From Glossina fuscipes (lineage: Eukaryota; Arthropoda; Insecta; Diptera; Glossinidae), in contig NW_023998567.1 in NCBI RefSeq assembly GCF_014805625.2, forward strand, positions 1,258,078 to 1,322,077: a stretch of DNA of 64,000 nt, given 5' to 3'. Below the pieces are notes generated by a model, which saw only the letters and a program-made list of their open reading frames with translations, was not told the DNA's origin and ran no database searches. Each line of letters begins with the position of its first letter. Position 1 is the first letter of the stretch. Of the stretch, positions 11,411-23,689 are shown one piece after another. Made by a program: the position numbers and the translations under genes.

Positions 11411-13640
11411 AATGATTATGAGAATTTATATTTGGGCCATATTGTGCCCAGTTACGGTCTTTTCAACGTCTGCAACAAAGACAACAGAAACTTTAAAATG
11501 TAAATCCGATTGGAATGTTGAGTTAAGCTTTGACATTAATGGGAAGGTGACTGCATTTCAGGTGGATACTGATGCATAGATTAATATTGTGTCCAAACAC
11601 ACAACAAGCAATTTGAATGTGAACAATATATTACAAAAAACATAAAACTTATAACATTTTCGTCGGAAAATTTACGAAAAAATTGGTAAGAAATTGGTAT
11701 TTTCATAAGGAAACGAAGAATATTGCCAATAATCTTATATTTTGGACATAGCGATAGCACGCAAAAACGTAATTGGTCTTTAAACGACAAATAATACACG
11801 ATTAATTAAAGAAGTAAATGAAGTAAAGAAAGTTTCTTATGACACCAATTTTGAGGAAAATTCACATGGATTTACTGAGTTAAAAGTTAATGTTTATATT
11901 AAAACCAAGTGTTTCACATTATTGAACCAACTTGTAAAATACGATTTTTATTACAGGAAGGAACAACATAATGTAATAAATTCGATAGAAGATCCACTGG
12001 GTCTATTCTGCAGTTTTAGTAAAAAAGATTATTGACAAATTACGTAGATAGTTGGGTCATCGGCCGCTAAACAAAGCAATATCTTCTCCCTTCCCGGCAT
12101 TGAAGATTGTAAATCCAAACTCAGAAATGCTAAGTTCAGGAATTTGTGTACCAATACTTATATTTGGGTGGTGCCTTTAACAGAGTTTTCTTCTTGTGGA
12201 CATTTAAAACCCCCTTCTGAAGCTACCAATTCTTAACATTGCCATTCAGTATTAATGCCGCACCCGAAATGTTTCTTGTAGAAATGGTTAAAATATTTGA
12301 GGACATAGACGGCTTTACATAGATGGCTTTCTAAAACACACATCTAACCAAATTGAACATGATAAAATATTAGAACAAGTCTTAGTATGTGCAGAGGAAA
12401 ACTTTCGTAAAGACAAATCAAAATTGTTTAAAAAATCTATAAAATTTGTAGGTCTCATTTTTGGTGAAAATGGTATAGGACCATGAAGAAAATTAAAGTC
12501 ATATTACAAGTGCCTACTCCTACCAATGGCGTTTTTTAAGAATTGTAAATTATTTAGACTCGTTTATTTCATACCTATCAACAAGACTGAAAATTTACGC
12601 GATTTACTTAAAACTGACGGTTAGTGGTATTGAGATCATGTTCATCAGGAAGAGAATTTAAAAACAGAAATTGTGCGAGCAACTGCTTTAACGCATTTTA
12701 ATCCGCGTAAAAAATTAATAATGTCAGTTGATGTCTCCCAATTTGTGGTAGCTGCCACCATTATGCGTGAAGGCAACCCAATGGCGCATGCCTCCGTATC
12801 CTTAACGAAAGTTCAAAGAAACTATCGTCAAATATGTCTTTTTTTGCTGAAATTTAGGTCCTGCTTATAATGCTACGATTTGCATGTTATACACAAGTCA
12901 GGTAAATACGTACTTATAGTTGATAGAATCGGCAGATTCCCTCCTAATGAAAATATATTAATAAATTTTGATATAGACGCTCTGTATTGTAAACTAATTT
13001 TGTCACGAATACAGTTGTTTTCCATGTTTTGAAAGAAATAAAAGGCAAAACTATAAAGGCAAAAAATAAATCCATGGTGGCGTTGTACCTTATTGTACTT
13101 CCAAAGACAGTACAAAAAACACTGGAATGATTTCAAAAAGTTTGCGACATAGAATGTTACAATTGTTGGACGAAGGTCATGCAACCATGCAGTGACGCAA
13201 AAGTCTTGTATGGTAGATAGACTTTTGGCGCCATATACCAGCGGACATAGGAGATATCGTATCAAGTTGTGAATTGTGTGCTACGTTCGAAAATTGGAAC
13301 ATAAAACAAGAATTTGTTGTATACGATCCACATTGCAATATATTGGAATTCAGGAGCAGGCAGTATTTACTTGATTGATTATTACTCCAAATGTATGAAA
13401 ATTGAATTATTAAATCCTGGTTATTCTAGCATACAAACTGTTATCAAAATTAAGATTATTTTTGTTGGCACTCCAAATATCTCAGTCCCGCAGAATGTAC
13501 CACTATTTAATTCAAAAGAGTCTAGAACATTATCCTTACCTCTACAGACGCAGTGGTTTGCGCAAAGACGAGGTCAGGCAAAAAAATTACTTATTTACTT
13601 GTTTTGTCGGCACGTATAGTAGCTCAATTAAAGAGAGAAA
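11411..13640 (+). mobile_element. Decayed Ty3/Gypsy pol (K02A2.6-like)
   Basis: Pieces of a Gypsy polyprotein follow in order with many stops and frameshifts. A protease-like FQVDTDA, with an aspartate replacing the active-site glycine and a stop right after, is at about 11555. Reverse transcriptase scraps, including LPGIEDCKSKLRNAKF, are at about 12090-12160. The thumb follows near 12290-12560. An RNase H start with LTHFNPRKK--MSVDVSQF and NPMAHASVSLTKVQRNY lies at 12680-12840. An integrase core relic with LIDYYSKCMKIELL and PLFNSKES lies at about 13370-13530. No gag was found. The Asp-box of RT is not recognisable. The element is dead. Confidence 0.7.
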
Positions 13641-13786
13641 TTGTGAAAAGAGAAAAAAGTCCAAACTCCGTCTGTATAGCACATAATTTGCATAATTTGG
13701 TATGTTTTTTCTAGTGACCCATACTACCTGAAGCACCAAATCGGAATATTTTGACCAACATATATCGTATCAATTTTTCTTAATAA

Positions 13787-14218
13787 ATGCCTTCTTCAAG
13801 TGAAAAAATGGCCAAAAAATGGAAGCACCTAACATTTATAGTGCCTTTTGCCTTCGTGTACATAAGGAAACTCCTGAAATTAGATTTCGAACTGACTAAT
13901 TACAGCAACAAATTAAAAGGGCTACGCCTTTTCGCACATCCTATAACCATCGCGATGTTCGATTATTTGGAAAAGATGCAGCACTTTCTGAGGCAATTGG
14001 CGGATTGTGTTCCACTTCAATTTTGCTCATATGGACATATAGACATTTCATTTTGCTGTGTTCACATATTTATATCTTTCATTTATTGTATGGTAAGGAA
14101 ACATCACTTTTTTCTAATTTTTGACAACTTTGCGATTGTGTTGTCTTTTATCAACTGCCAATTCGAGAAGATTTTCAAAAACTTAATTGTAATTTTTATT
14201 CACCTCGATTCGCAGTAA
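13787..14218 (+). CDS. Unassigned 143-codon open frame
   Basis: An ATG-started frame of unusual length for this AT-rich DNA follows the Gypsy relic. The first half is mixed in composition (SEKMAKKWKHLTF, then NKLKGLRLFAHPI and DYLEKMQHFLRQL), while the second half is hydrophobic and Phe/Ile-rich. I recognise no family. It could be part of the preceding element's 3' end, a decayed host fragment or chance. No splice or promoter context supports a gene. Confidence 0.2.
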   Translation: MPSSSEKMAKKWKHLTFIVPFAFVYIRKLLKLDFELTNYSNKLKGLRLFAHPITIAMFDYLEKMQHFLRQLADCVPLQFCSYGHIDISFCCVHIFISFIYCMVRKHHFFLIFDNFAIVLSFINCQFEKIFKNLIVIFIHLDSQ

Positions 14219-14504
14219 TATGAGAGTAATTAAATGAGCGGGTCTCATCATTTGTTGCACCTATCGTATGAAAAAACTTTTAATTCTTTTCTTTTTTTTC
14301 TTCGGAACTTAAACTTGGCAGCATTTATTAATTGAATTGAGAAATACGCGTAGAATTAAGAAATCAATCCCTGGAACAACAAACAAAACCTGGAACATTG
14401 ATAAAGCTAAACAAAACCTCAGCAAAATAGTTAAATTTCATTAATAAAATAAATAAATAAAACTGCATCTGATCCTAGATTTAGATTAAATGTATATTTA
14501 TACT

Positions 14505-14600
14505 AATTCGAAGTTCGCTCATTCACTCCTCCGCTAGAGTAACAAATTCGAAGTTCGTACAATTACTTCTCCGCTGAAGTAACAAAATTCGAAGTTCGCT
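14505..14600 (+). repeat. 40-41-bp tandem repeat, 2.4 copies
   Basis: The unit starts AATTCGAAGTTCG and contains ACTTCTCCGCTGAAGTAAC or close variants. Units begin at 14505, 14545 and 14586 (partial). Confidence 0.75.
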
Positions 14601-14609
14601 ATCATGAAC

Positions 14610-17600
14610 AAAAAAAAAACGAAAAAAAATAATTTTCAATACCGTGTAACCGATTTTTTCCGTTTTGTACACATACTGTATGCATATAATGATTACAGAA
14701 AATTAAGTTTCGAGCAACAGAGAGAAATATTTTATATTTTTATTTTTCCAATAGTAAATTGCAATATAATGTCTTAAAAGTATATAAATAATTGAAAAAA
14801 ACAAAGTAAGTAAAGTAAGCGCATGAGCCAGTAAGAGAGTATCGTGCAGCAACTCAATCAACATCGTGGAATATTTTGAGAAAAAAGACGCAAGTAATTT
14901 AATATTAAATGTCTGGAATTGGTATTTGGTTTGTGACTTTCAAGGCGTAGTCATAGTATTGGTTTAGCAATAGGAAATTTTCTTCGCATTGGAGACGTAA
15001 AAATTTCTAAAGCATAAACCAAAAAGAAAACTGCCTCCTTAATTCTTAGCGTAGGTTTATGTTTGGCTACTCTCAAATTTGCTGGAGCAATATTTTGAAC
15101 GTTCACAATGTTAATTATAAAGTGTCTTACTTAACGTACCAAAACGACATGATAATTATTTTTATACCCGCTACAGAAAAATGTGTGGCCTGTGTCTTGG
15201 ATACCATAATATAGACCATAAAAAACAACCAGGGTATATCGTTACGGGTGATGAAAGTTGAATTACATACAGCACAAGGTCACCACCTTTCTCGTATGCT
15301 ATGGTTATATACATGCTTATACATAATCAAGAAAATGCATCAGTCGTCCTTCATCATGAAAAGAACATTTGGATATGACAGTTGCAACGAATGAGTTTTT
15401 GCAAAAGAAAAAGTCCGACAAAACAGAAAACCAATAAAAAAGTTTGAGAAAAATAAATCGGATTTATTTCTAGATAGAAGACTTTCAACCTTGAATATGT
15501 GCTGTAACGTTAACGTAGGCAAAAAAAAAGTACTTCCTCATGAAAACTAAGACTTGTGTCAGGAGCAAACATTTAGTCGCAAGCAAATTGGAGCAGCTTT
15601 TCTTGGGTGAATACAAACCCTAAACTCGCCTAAGCCCACAGTTCGATGACAAATATAGCGGATACGTCAACTTGATTGAAGGAGTCGTAACACTGCCTTA
15701 TAATACACATTTGCTGAATGTTCTATACTACGGGTAAACTTTGGAACTCCATAGCTTAAAAGCCTCGACGAGTTCATTTCTAATATCGAATTAGAAAAAG
15801 TTAAGAAATTTGCGCAGGAAAGGGGAAAAACATTCAATTTTCATCAATTTTCAAGCCACATCCCTTCTCAGCTTATTGGCAAAACAAGGGCAAAGTGAAC
15901 CAAATGCTCCCCTATAATTATGAAAACTTTATAACGATTAGATAAACTCGCGATAACGTTCTATCATTGTGTATCCTTCTTTCTTGCTTTTTCCTTTAAA
16001 GCAATTCTTCCTATTGTTTCTATTGTGTTGCATTTAGTTCAATATTCAATCACTATTAAAGTCATTCTTTACTTGACAAGTTACACAATATATATATAAA
16101 AATTTACCCTTTTGTATGCAAAAAACCGAACAACATTTCGCTGAAAATTAATATGAGGAAGTGGGGAAGAAAGAAATGAAAACGGTTTTTGATTCTCAGC
16201 GTCGAGTAAACGGAATATGCTTTTGTATGGAATGCATTGGTGGAATGTATATTGAGTATGTTACTCGGCAGCAATTTTAGAATCGATGGTGAGAAAAGCT
16301 CAAAGTCGAGAAATATAAGCCTCGGCTTTTCTTTTTGTAATATGATCAATCACTCGGCCCTATGCGTGTAACACGTTGAGGAATAGAAAGAACTGGGAAA
16401 AAAGAAAGAGATAGAAAAGAGTAGTGACTCCAGACTAATGTGTTTATACTCACTCGGTAAATATTATACCTTAAACGGCTCAGTGCCCTCCTTCTAGCTA
16501 CGACAAAGTATGGTCGCAGGCCGCACTTAATTTTGAATCCGGTAACGCTGACTTGGTAGTCACAATTCTTATTTAATCGACAGATCAAAGCAAACAGAAG
16601 AGAGAAAATGAAAAGGGACAATCCAGGGTAAAAAGAGGAGAGATTTGTTATGAGTAGAAGAAAATTGAGGAGTTCGATGAGGATAGCCTTGGATTAAATA
16701 TAAAAGAGAAATGAGATGAAAGACTCAGTTCGGAAAATTAACAAAAGAATTTCTTCGTCGAAAATATAAAAATACTTGTTACAAAAAAAATTTTGTTTCT
16801 TTGAGTTTTCGAAGCAAATTTTAAATAAGAATATTAAATAAATCTAGGATAAATGTTGTAAGACTAAATAGTATAAAAAAGAGATGCGTCTAATATTGCT
16901 ACTTATGGTTTTATATATATATATATATATATGGTTATTAAAGTATAATCCAGTTTTCTGTCGACGATTATGAGCAACTTTTTGTTTTGGAAATTTTAAA
17001 TAATAAATTTGTTGACCTGGAATGATGCACAGGAATGTTGCTCTGAGATAAGTGGACGCACATTTACTTGGAACATTTGACTCATCATATGATCGAGTTT
17101 TGAAAATTGTCGCAGAAGTCTTCATCACATTTAAATCCGAAACGCAGGTCTGAACACAATTTCACGCCGCCTTTCAGCATGTCATTTATTATTATTATCA
17201 GTTATGAAAAAAAGAATAAAACATCCCAAGCTCCAACTGTTACCATAGATAGAAAAATTACTTAAAATATATTCCTCGTACTACAAAAGAAATGTAAGAA
17301 AGTTGCTATCAACTGAATCGGTTCTAAAAATGTACCTTCTTCTTATTCGCCACCTGGAAAGGTATTAAAAAGCTAGACTGAACGCAGAACTCAAATATTG
17401 GAAGATGGCAGAGCTAACCATCAATATCAAGATAAGAATGTAGGTCAAAATCAAAATAATTCAACTGAAACCCAAAAAATGTATGAAAATCAAAAAATAT
17501 ATACAAACGTATTAGAACAAAAATGTGAATACATATCCACATTTTGAACACGGAGAGTAACACAAAGAATCAGAATTTTGAGATAGTCCGAGCGATTAAA

Positions 17601-17865
17601 CTTGATGTAAAATCTTATATTACGGTGTTTTCTTACATTTTTATTATATTTGCTTATGACTGCTTGGAATATATATATTTTATTCTAACAAATTTACGCT
17701 GTAAACTTATTTTTGTTAATTTGTACAGGGGAGATGCTATTTCAATATCTTAGAACGAAATATACAGAACATCTTGAGTTGGAATATTTAAACTATTTTT
17801 ACTACCATCTTAAACTATTCTCCTACCTCAATTCCTGCTGAGCATCATTCAAGTTTCTTCTAACC
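14610..17865. other. AT-rich intronic stretch, no gene recognised
   Basis: No protein domain or transposon core was found on either strand. A TTTTTATACCCGCTAC segment at about 15158-15175 resembles the start of a repeat family common in higher flies. Other frames here look like chance. Confidence 0.45.
16912..16932. repeat. (AT)n microsatellite
   Basis: About ten TA dinucleotides in an uninterrupted run. Confidence 0.85.
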
Positions 17866-17867
17866 TG

Positions 17868-17972
17868 GGGAGTAATCACGTATCTGTAAGTTAATTTTTG
17901 TTCGCGACCAATGAAGTCCAAATGAATATGCAGAAAAAAGGAAAAAATTTTTGTTTATATATAATCGTGCGC
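17868..17972 (+). repeat. Dispersed repeat, copy 1 (partner at 55541)
   Basis: About 100 bp align with 55541-55636 in the same orientation, sharing TTCGTTCGCGACCAA-like and TTTATAT--AATCGTG segments. It is probably a short interspersed element or MITE fragment. No terminal inverted repeats could be identified. Confidence 0.6.
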
Positions 17973-18231
17973 AAAAAATATATATAAGTGAACAAGTAAG
18001 TTAGTTTTTAGTGCATTTTTTAAATGGGCGAAGCTAATAATTGTGGTATTTCTTAAAACAATAGATCTACACCTTTTCGTGATCGCGTGTGTATAGCTCA
18101 AAGCAGCAAAGATGATAACGATTCTCCTAATTGCTTATATGCCGTCGGCCACATTTAAAAACATGCAAAATGAAAATCTAATGGTGGTTACGATTAAAAC
18201 GAGGATTTCATATAATAGACAGAGAAGACAT

Positions 18232-18675
18232 TGTGAGGAGCCAAAGTCGGACCTCGTTTTGGCCTCACAGTTTCTCCGTCTCTGGTGGGGAGGAGTGCTA
18301 GAATAAGTTACAGATTAAGTAGGATAAGAGCGCTCTGATAGACTAAGTGTAGGCTACGATAGACTAAGAGTAGGCTAAAGTAGGCTAAGAGAAGTAGAGT
18401 AAACTAAAAAGTAAGTAGGACAAGAAAACTAGGTTAAGAGTTAGCTAGAGTAAGTTAAGCTTAAGGGAGTTGAGTTTAGGCTTTAGAAGGAGTCGGTCGT
18501 GAACGTCGAGAGCGAGCAGACGTCCTGTAAGCTGAGACTAGAAAATACGATTGTGAAATATTAAACAATAAAAATGAAGAATATTATAAAGAACCAAAAT
18601 AAAAAATTTTTTTGATCGATAACCTGGCCAGCTGAGCAATGCCACCACCAGATTCGGGCAATTTAAGCCCTCACA
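18232..18675 (+). repeat. 5' LTR of Gypsy copy 2 (444 bp)
   Basis: It starts TGTGAGG and ends CCTCACA, a perfect 7-bp terminal inverted repeat, and is followed after two bases by a primer-binding site. An AATAAAAATG at about 18567 could be the polyadenylation signal. An internal run of GTAGGCTAAGA-like units fills about 18320-18470. No matching 3' LTR was found in the window. Confidence 0.8.
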
Positions 18676-18677
18676 AG

Positions 18678-18697
18678 TGGCACCCGAGCAGGGACTT
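18678..18697 (+). promoter_or_regulatory. Primer-binding site, tRNA-Lys(UUU)-like
   Basis: TGGCACCCGAGCAGGGACTT differs at two positions from the complement of the 3' end of tRNA-Lys(UUU), which I recall as TGGCGCCCGAACAGGGACTT. It lies two bases after the LTR end, the expected place for minus-strand DNA priming. Confidence 0.75.
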
Positions 18698-20879
18698 CAA
18701 ATTGTCATGTTATTGGAAAAGGGTGAGAACAAGCAAACAAGCAAAGAAAAGGGCAAGGAATTAATATGCTTGCTGCGAGCACGTAACAACAATGCCGTGT
18801 ATGCTGAAACCCTTAGGAACCAATGTAAACAAAGTACCGCAACGTCGTCGCCTAAAAACCGTTGCGCCAAAGTACAAAAGAGAAGAAACACTGCTGAAGG
18901 CGAATTGGCAACTACAACCTCGGTGCCGTTTGAAGCCGTGTGCGTGGATACGAGCGAAAGGAGACATTCTAAGTGAGATTTCAAAGAAGAAGCAAGTGGC
19001 TGATCGCGGAAATAAAAGAAACCGATTAATTGAAGAAAATTCTACCAAAAACAATTTTGGCAACTATAAAGTTTAATGTTCTTATGCAAACAAGTGAAAC
19101 AAGAACGTACTGTAAAACAAAAAAAAAACAAAAAAGACAAAGAAAAGAAAAACATAAAAACCAGCCAATTCAATAAAGAAAAAGAGGGACAAAATACCGC
19201 AACGAATAACCGCAAAGGATTCATGGCAAAGAAAATTTACGGAGTGCAAAGAAGTGCTAAAAATCACGTAAATTTTCCTTTGGTAATCAAAGAATATTTT
19301 TGGTAACGATGTTCTTTTCTTACAGGCCTAGAAAAAATATAAAAACTGAACTTTAAGTGCGTGCGGCATTTTACGAAAACACTCAACTCCTCAATATTTT
19401 AAGTGGCAACCAGAAAATTTAACTCCATAATGTATAAATTTGATCAACGTTCTGCTTGGAAAGTTAGCTCCAATTAGCTACAATTAATAACGAGTACTAG
19501 TGAAACGTCAAAGGAAAAAAGACAGCAACAGCAGGGAAGAACACACCAAAGCAAGTCAACCAAAATCAAACGCCCGCACCACCACTATCATCCCCAACGG
19601 AAATAACAACCACATCATCGACAACAAGCAGCAACAACAGGGGTGCTAGTTCAGGTGTGCGCCAAAGCATTTGCTACTAAAAGCCAATGCTTCATGTCAG
19701 TGGTTAAGGTGTTCGGCGTGCAGCCAATCTTATATATTATCTCATTATTACTAAATACCTTGTGTAAACAACAAGACTAAAAGAAATTCTAAAATGTGAA
19801 ACAAGAACACAACCATATCTCGCTTTCGTTGCTCTCACCTTTCGTAGCAAGAAGTATCGCCTATAACGACCTCCGTCCGTGCTCATTTTGGAATTTGCTT
19901 AGTACGCATCATAAAGTCCTGACGAATTTCGAAAAAAAAACCAAAGGAAAAACCCCACTACTCCACTTCTATAGCTTTCCAAAGCTAGTTAACACCCTAA
20001 ACAAAGCCGCTCAATACGGCGTGCAATCGTCCGGTAATGTGAAGGAAAAGACAACAAAAGAGATTTTCAGTTAAAACTTTTTTTTAATGTATATTTGCTG
20101 ACGAGGTAGATTTTTGCAAAAAAAAGGAAATTAAGTAATCGCTATTGAACAACAAAATTCTGATGAGTCGCGAAATTGAAATTCCGAAGATCGAACAAAA
20201 TTTAAAAAACAGCACTAAGTTATAAAATAAATAAAATAATAGTAATACTGTGAGAAACAAATATGGGCCGCCATTCAAGGATAAATAGTAGACTGAACGA
20301 GAATATCTTCAATCAATAACGAAATTTTGATTTAAAGAAAAAACCTAAAAGTTCGTAAATCTATGCAGCTGAAATTCTTAAAGATACAAATTAAACCAAA
20401 ACACTAAACAAGATAATTGGAAAACATTTTTCGTTTGCAAAGGAAAAAACTCAAATTAGAAGGGGACCGACGTCCTTTCCCTCTGAATGAAGATTAAATT
20501 ATACAAACCCAAAGAAATAATTTTCTTTAAACTTTTAGGAAGATTTTTCGTTTACAAATATTAAGAAAGGTAACGTGCGAATGGACATTTCTTCGTTGAA
20601 AGGCTTCTTATAGGCCGAAGGTTTCCCTGTACTATAAGGATAATCGAACTTATGAAGAAAGCAGAACGTATTTTCGAAAGAAAAGGAAAAAAAAAGAAGT
20701 TACATTCGAACAGAAAAGAAAAAAAGAAAAAAAAAGGAAAAGAAAAAAGAGGGAAAAAACAATAAAGAATAATATTCAGAGCATCCAAGAAATTATCCAA
20801 TTGCGTATTACCCTTATTATTAACTTTAGTTAAGCCTGCGTACTACTAAACTCCATCCGGAAGCTGCCCCATAGATAAC

Positions 20880-21880
20880 ATGATGTCCACGTTACGGGTT
20901 AACTCCTTGCATACGGACGAGCTCCAAGCCTGTTCAGGGGAGCTCGACCTGGAAATTACGGGTACTGTGCCAGAGATGAGGAGGCGCTGGGCCCAATTAA
21001 GAAACCAGGACCACAAACCCGAAGTCGTTACACGTCTGTTAGAACTACAGACAAAGCTTGAGGCCCTCACCAGGCAGCGATCGCTCTCTCCAGCATCGCA
21101 TGCGATAAATGTAGCCGACGAGCTACCAATAGACAAGAGATGGTATTCTTACACCCGCCGACGAATCCCAAAACTCTGCACGTACCGGTGACGACGCAGG
21201 GGCCAGACAACAAAATGGCACCGGCAACCCATTCCACTATCGCGACAACAACCAACGACACCAGAAAACCGACGAGCACGCCGCTCCGATTTGCGGAGCA
21301 CATCGAGTTTTCCCGACAGCGACCAACACGAGGCATGTCATCGAAGTAGTCAGCAGATGGGGGCTCAACTTTACCGACAACAGAGAACCGCTCCCGAACG
21401 GGTCGAAGAGCTGTCCGAGCCATAATCGACAAAGACCGTTTACCCGCCGCCATAGCGGTAATGCTGTGCGACCGGGGCTTAACGTAAAACCGCAACAACA
21501 ATCAACACTGGACAGCCTGGGAGAAGTTCCAGGCTGACTTTATGAGGTTCTTCCTACCACCGCGACACCTTGGCCGGATCGAAAATGATATTCGCCGACG
21601 CACCCAGCGACCGATGGAAAAATTCCAAGTTTACGTGCTGGGCCTGCACGACTTGGTGCGACATACCACAATGACGGAGGAGCAAAACTTAGAGCGAATT
21701 TACATGAACGCACAACCAGAATACGTGTTGTACACACGGCGTCGTGACATTAGCCGTTTAGCCAAACTAATGGAGCTCGCCAACGATTTAAAGTCGATCC
21801 CGACGGGCGATGCGTCACGCAAAGCTCCCCAAGAAACATATAGAGAACCCCAGACAGGCGGTTGGCGGCGTCGGCAAGGA
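20880..21880 (+). pseudogene. gag of Gypsy copy 2
   Basis: The N-terminus starts at the ATG at 20880 (MSTLRVNSLHTDELQACS and on), homologous to 1996-2253. After frame breaks between about 21190 and 21500, the capsid follows in the frame of 21542-21880. It has the retrotransposon gag domain pattern: [15 protein letters not shown], an IENDIRRRTQRPMEKF stretch, YVLGLHDLVRH, then EEQNLERIYMNAQPEY and a basic Gly/Arg tail. A zinc knuckle would be expected next but is lost in the deletion near 21870. Gag would form the cytoplasmic particle. It is broken by frameshifts and has no partner enzymes. Confidence 0.75.
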
Positions 21881-23222
21881 AACAACAGGAATTGGCCAGA
21901 TGGGCTTTGGAATTGCAGCAGTACGACTTTGAAATCCATTACTGGCGCGGAACGAGAAACGTGGTGGCCGATGCGCTTTCCCGACAACCACCCGAGAAGT
22001 TCAACCGCGTAGTGACACAAACCGAGCCACCCGTAGCATGCCGGTGGCTAGCCAAGTAGTACAAGAGGTTCAGATAGAACCGCAGAAATTTCCGGACTTT
22101 ATCGCTAGCGACGGACGGTTATACCGCCATTTTCCACGGAGCAACGTGGACGAGGGAGAAGTAGCATGGAAATTATGCGTGCTAACACCCGTGAGGACCA
22201 AGATTTTGCGGGAGAACCATTACGAACCCACAGCGGGCACCTCGGTATACGTAAAACGACACGCCGAGTTTGCAGCCGATACTATCCGCCTGGGATGCAC
22301 CAAGACATCGCCCGGTACCTACGAAATTGCCGGAGCTACCAACAATACAAACCGGTCCAGCGGAAGCCGGCCGGAGATATGCTAACGGGCTTGCCGGAAG
22401 AGCCGTGGTCGACAGCAGAGTTTGTGGGACCATTACCAGACGAAGGCGGGCCACACGATGCTCGGAATATTTTTGGACCAGTTCTCCAAATGGGTAGAGT
22501 AAGTCCCGCTCAAAGGAGACACCGCAGTCGTGCTGATAGACGCCTTCCGAGAGCGCATCCTTAGTAAGTTCGGCACACCGCGAGAAATCGTCAACGATGA
22601 TGGGGTGCAGTTTACAAGTAGGCACTTGCAGAGCTTTCTCCTATGGATCGAAGTCAAGCACCGGCTCACCGCACCGTACGCTCCACACGAAAACCCTACC
22701 GAGAGGGTCAACAGAGCCGTCAAGACGACCATCGCGCAATACTTCCAACACCAGCACGCACCATGGGATCAATGTCTGCCGGAAATCACCCTGGCCGTGA
22801 ATACCACGGTCTCAGATTCCACCGGCTAGCCCATGGCGTACATCAGTCAAGGACGCCAGCCTAGACTGCCACGCGTCTTCTATAACCAAGGGCGCATCGG
22901 CGTTCCAATTCAGGTCCAGTCATCGCGGCAAAGAGTCCAGACCCTGAAGGAAGTCATCCACAGCGTGCACCGCAATCTCGAGCTTTCGTCATCCGATCAG
23001 CGCAGATATTTCAACTCCCATCGCGACTGCTGGCAACCTCAGGTTACATGTCTGGTGATAATAGGCCATCACCTCCTTTCGAAAGCGGCCAACCAGTTCC
23101 CCGCAAAGCTGGCGCCCCGATATCAAGGGCACTACAACGTGGTGCGGTTCGAATCCCCGAACATCATCCAGGTCGAGGACAGCACTGCAAGGACGCTAAA
23201 GCAACAACTACCACAACAATAA
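21862..23222 (+). pseudogene. RNase H end and integrase of Gypsy copy 2
   Basis: The RNase H C-terminus is at 21880-22000 (RWALELQQYDFEIHYWRG, then VADALSRQP), out of frame with gag. The integrase follows in three frames. The zinc-binding part at 22200-22370 has HSGHLG and a second CxxC whose last Cys is now Tyr (NCRSYQQYK). The core lies at 22390-22830 and includes a KFGTPREIVNDDGVQFTS Asp region and the HENPTERVNR Glu, in the usual D-D-E order. The C-terminal part is at 22833-23222, ending RYQGHYNVVRFESPNIIQV. A TAG at 22827 and several frameshifts inactivate it. Confidence 0.8.
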
Positions 23223-23689
23223 AATTCGGAACAATAACAACAATCCATGAAAACTCATGGTTCTTACCATCAACAATTCTACATACCACCCTGTATTCAG
23301 CAGCAATACCAACAAGTTATCTAAATCCATGAATGGGACAACCCCGCGAACGATTTCGAAGAGACAATGTCCATTCAGCTACAGCCAAGGGTATGTCAAC
23401 CATTTGAGAGCCCATAGTACCCAGCCCTGACACACAACCCGTACCTACAGGCCAACGGTCCGGCACCCCAACGTCGAAAAGCCAGAGGTGCATGAGAGCT
23501 GATGGAACAACCGGCTAACGATCCGAGACTCCGATGTCCAAAAGCCAACGATACAAGAGTGTTAGTATGACACTCTATCAACAAGACGCCATTGGGCGCT
23601 TTTACTCTGACTAATTTGGCCCATTTTCAATTCCAACCTGCGTGCAGAAATATCCAAGGTTTCTACATAATTTGAAGTCGATATCTACA

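Larger units (their letters stand above)
18232..23590 (+). mobile_element. Gypsy-family LTR element, copy 2
   Basis: This is the better preserved copy of the family at 1-3120. It has a 5' LTR (18232-18675), a tRNA-Lys primer site, a leader of about 2.2 kb, gag, and the end of RNase H plus integrase. Protease, reverse transcriptase and most of RNase H are deleted, and the break falls near 21870. The 3' trailer up to about 23590 matches copy 1, but the 3' LTR is missing. Purine-rich tracts lie at 19110-19170 and 20640-20760. It sits in the FATP intron, antisense to the gene. Confidence 0.8.

Noticed and set aside
11411..11580. Signal-peptide-like MIMRIYIWAILCPVTVF start of a 55-codon frame
   Set aside because: The frame leads directly into the Gypsy protease segment, so the hydrophobic start is more likely decayed gag-pol sequence than a secreted protein.
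18697..19306. Overlapping 60-100-codon frames on both strands after the primer site
   Set aside because: They are by-products of the A-rich Gypsy leader; they overlap one another on both strands and match no protein family.
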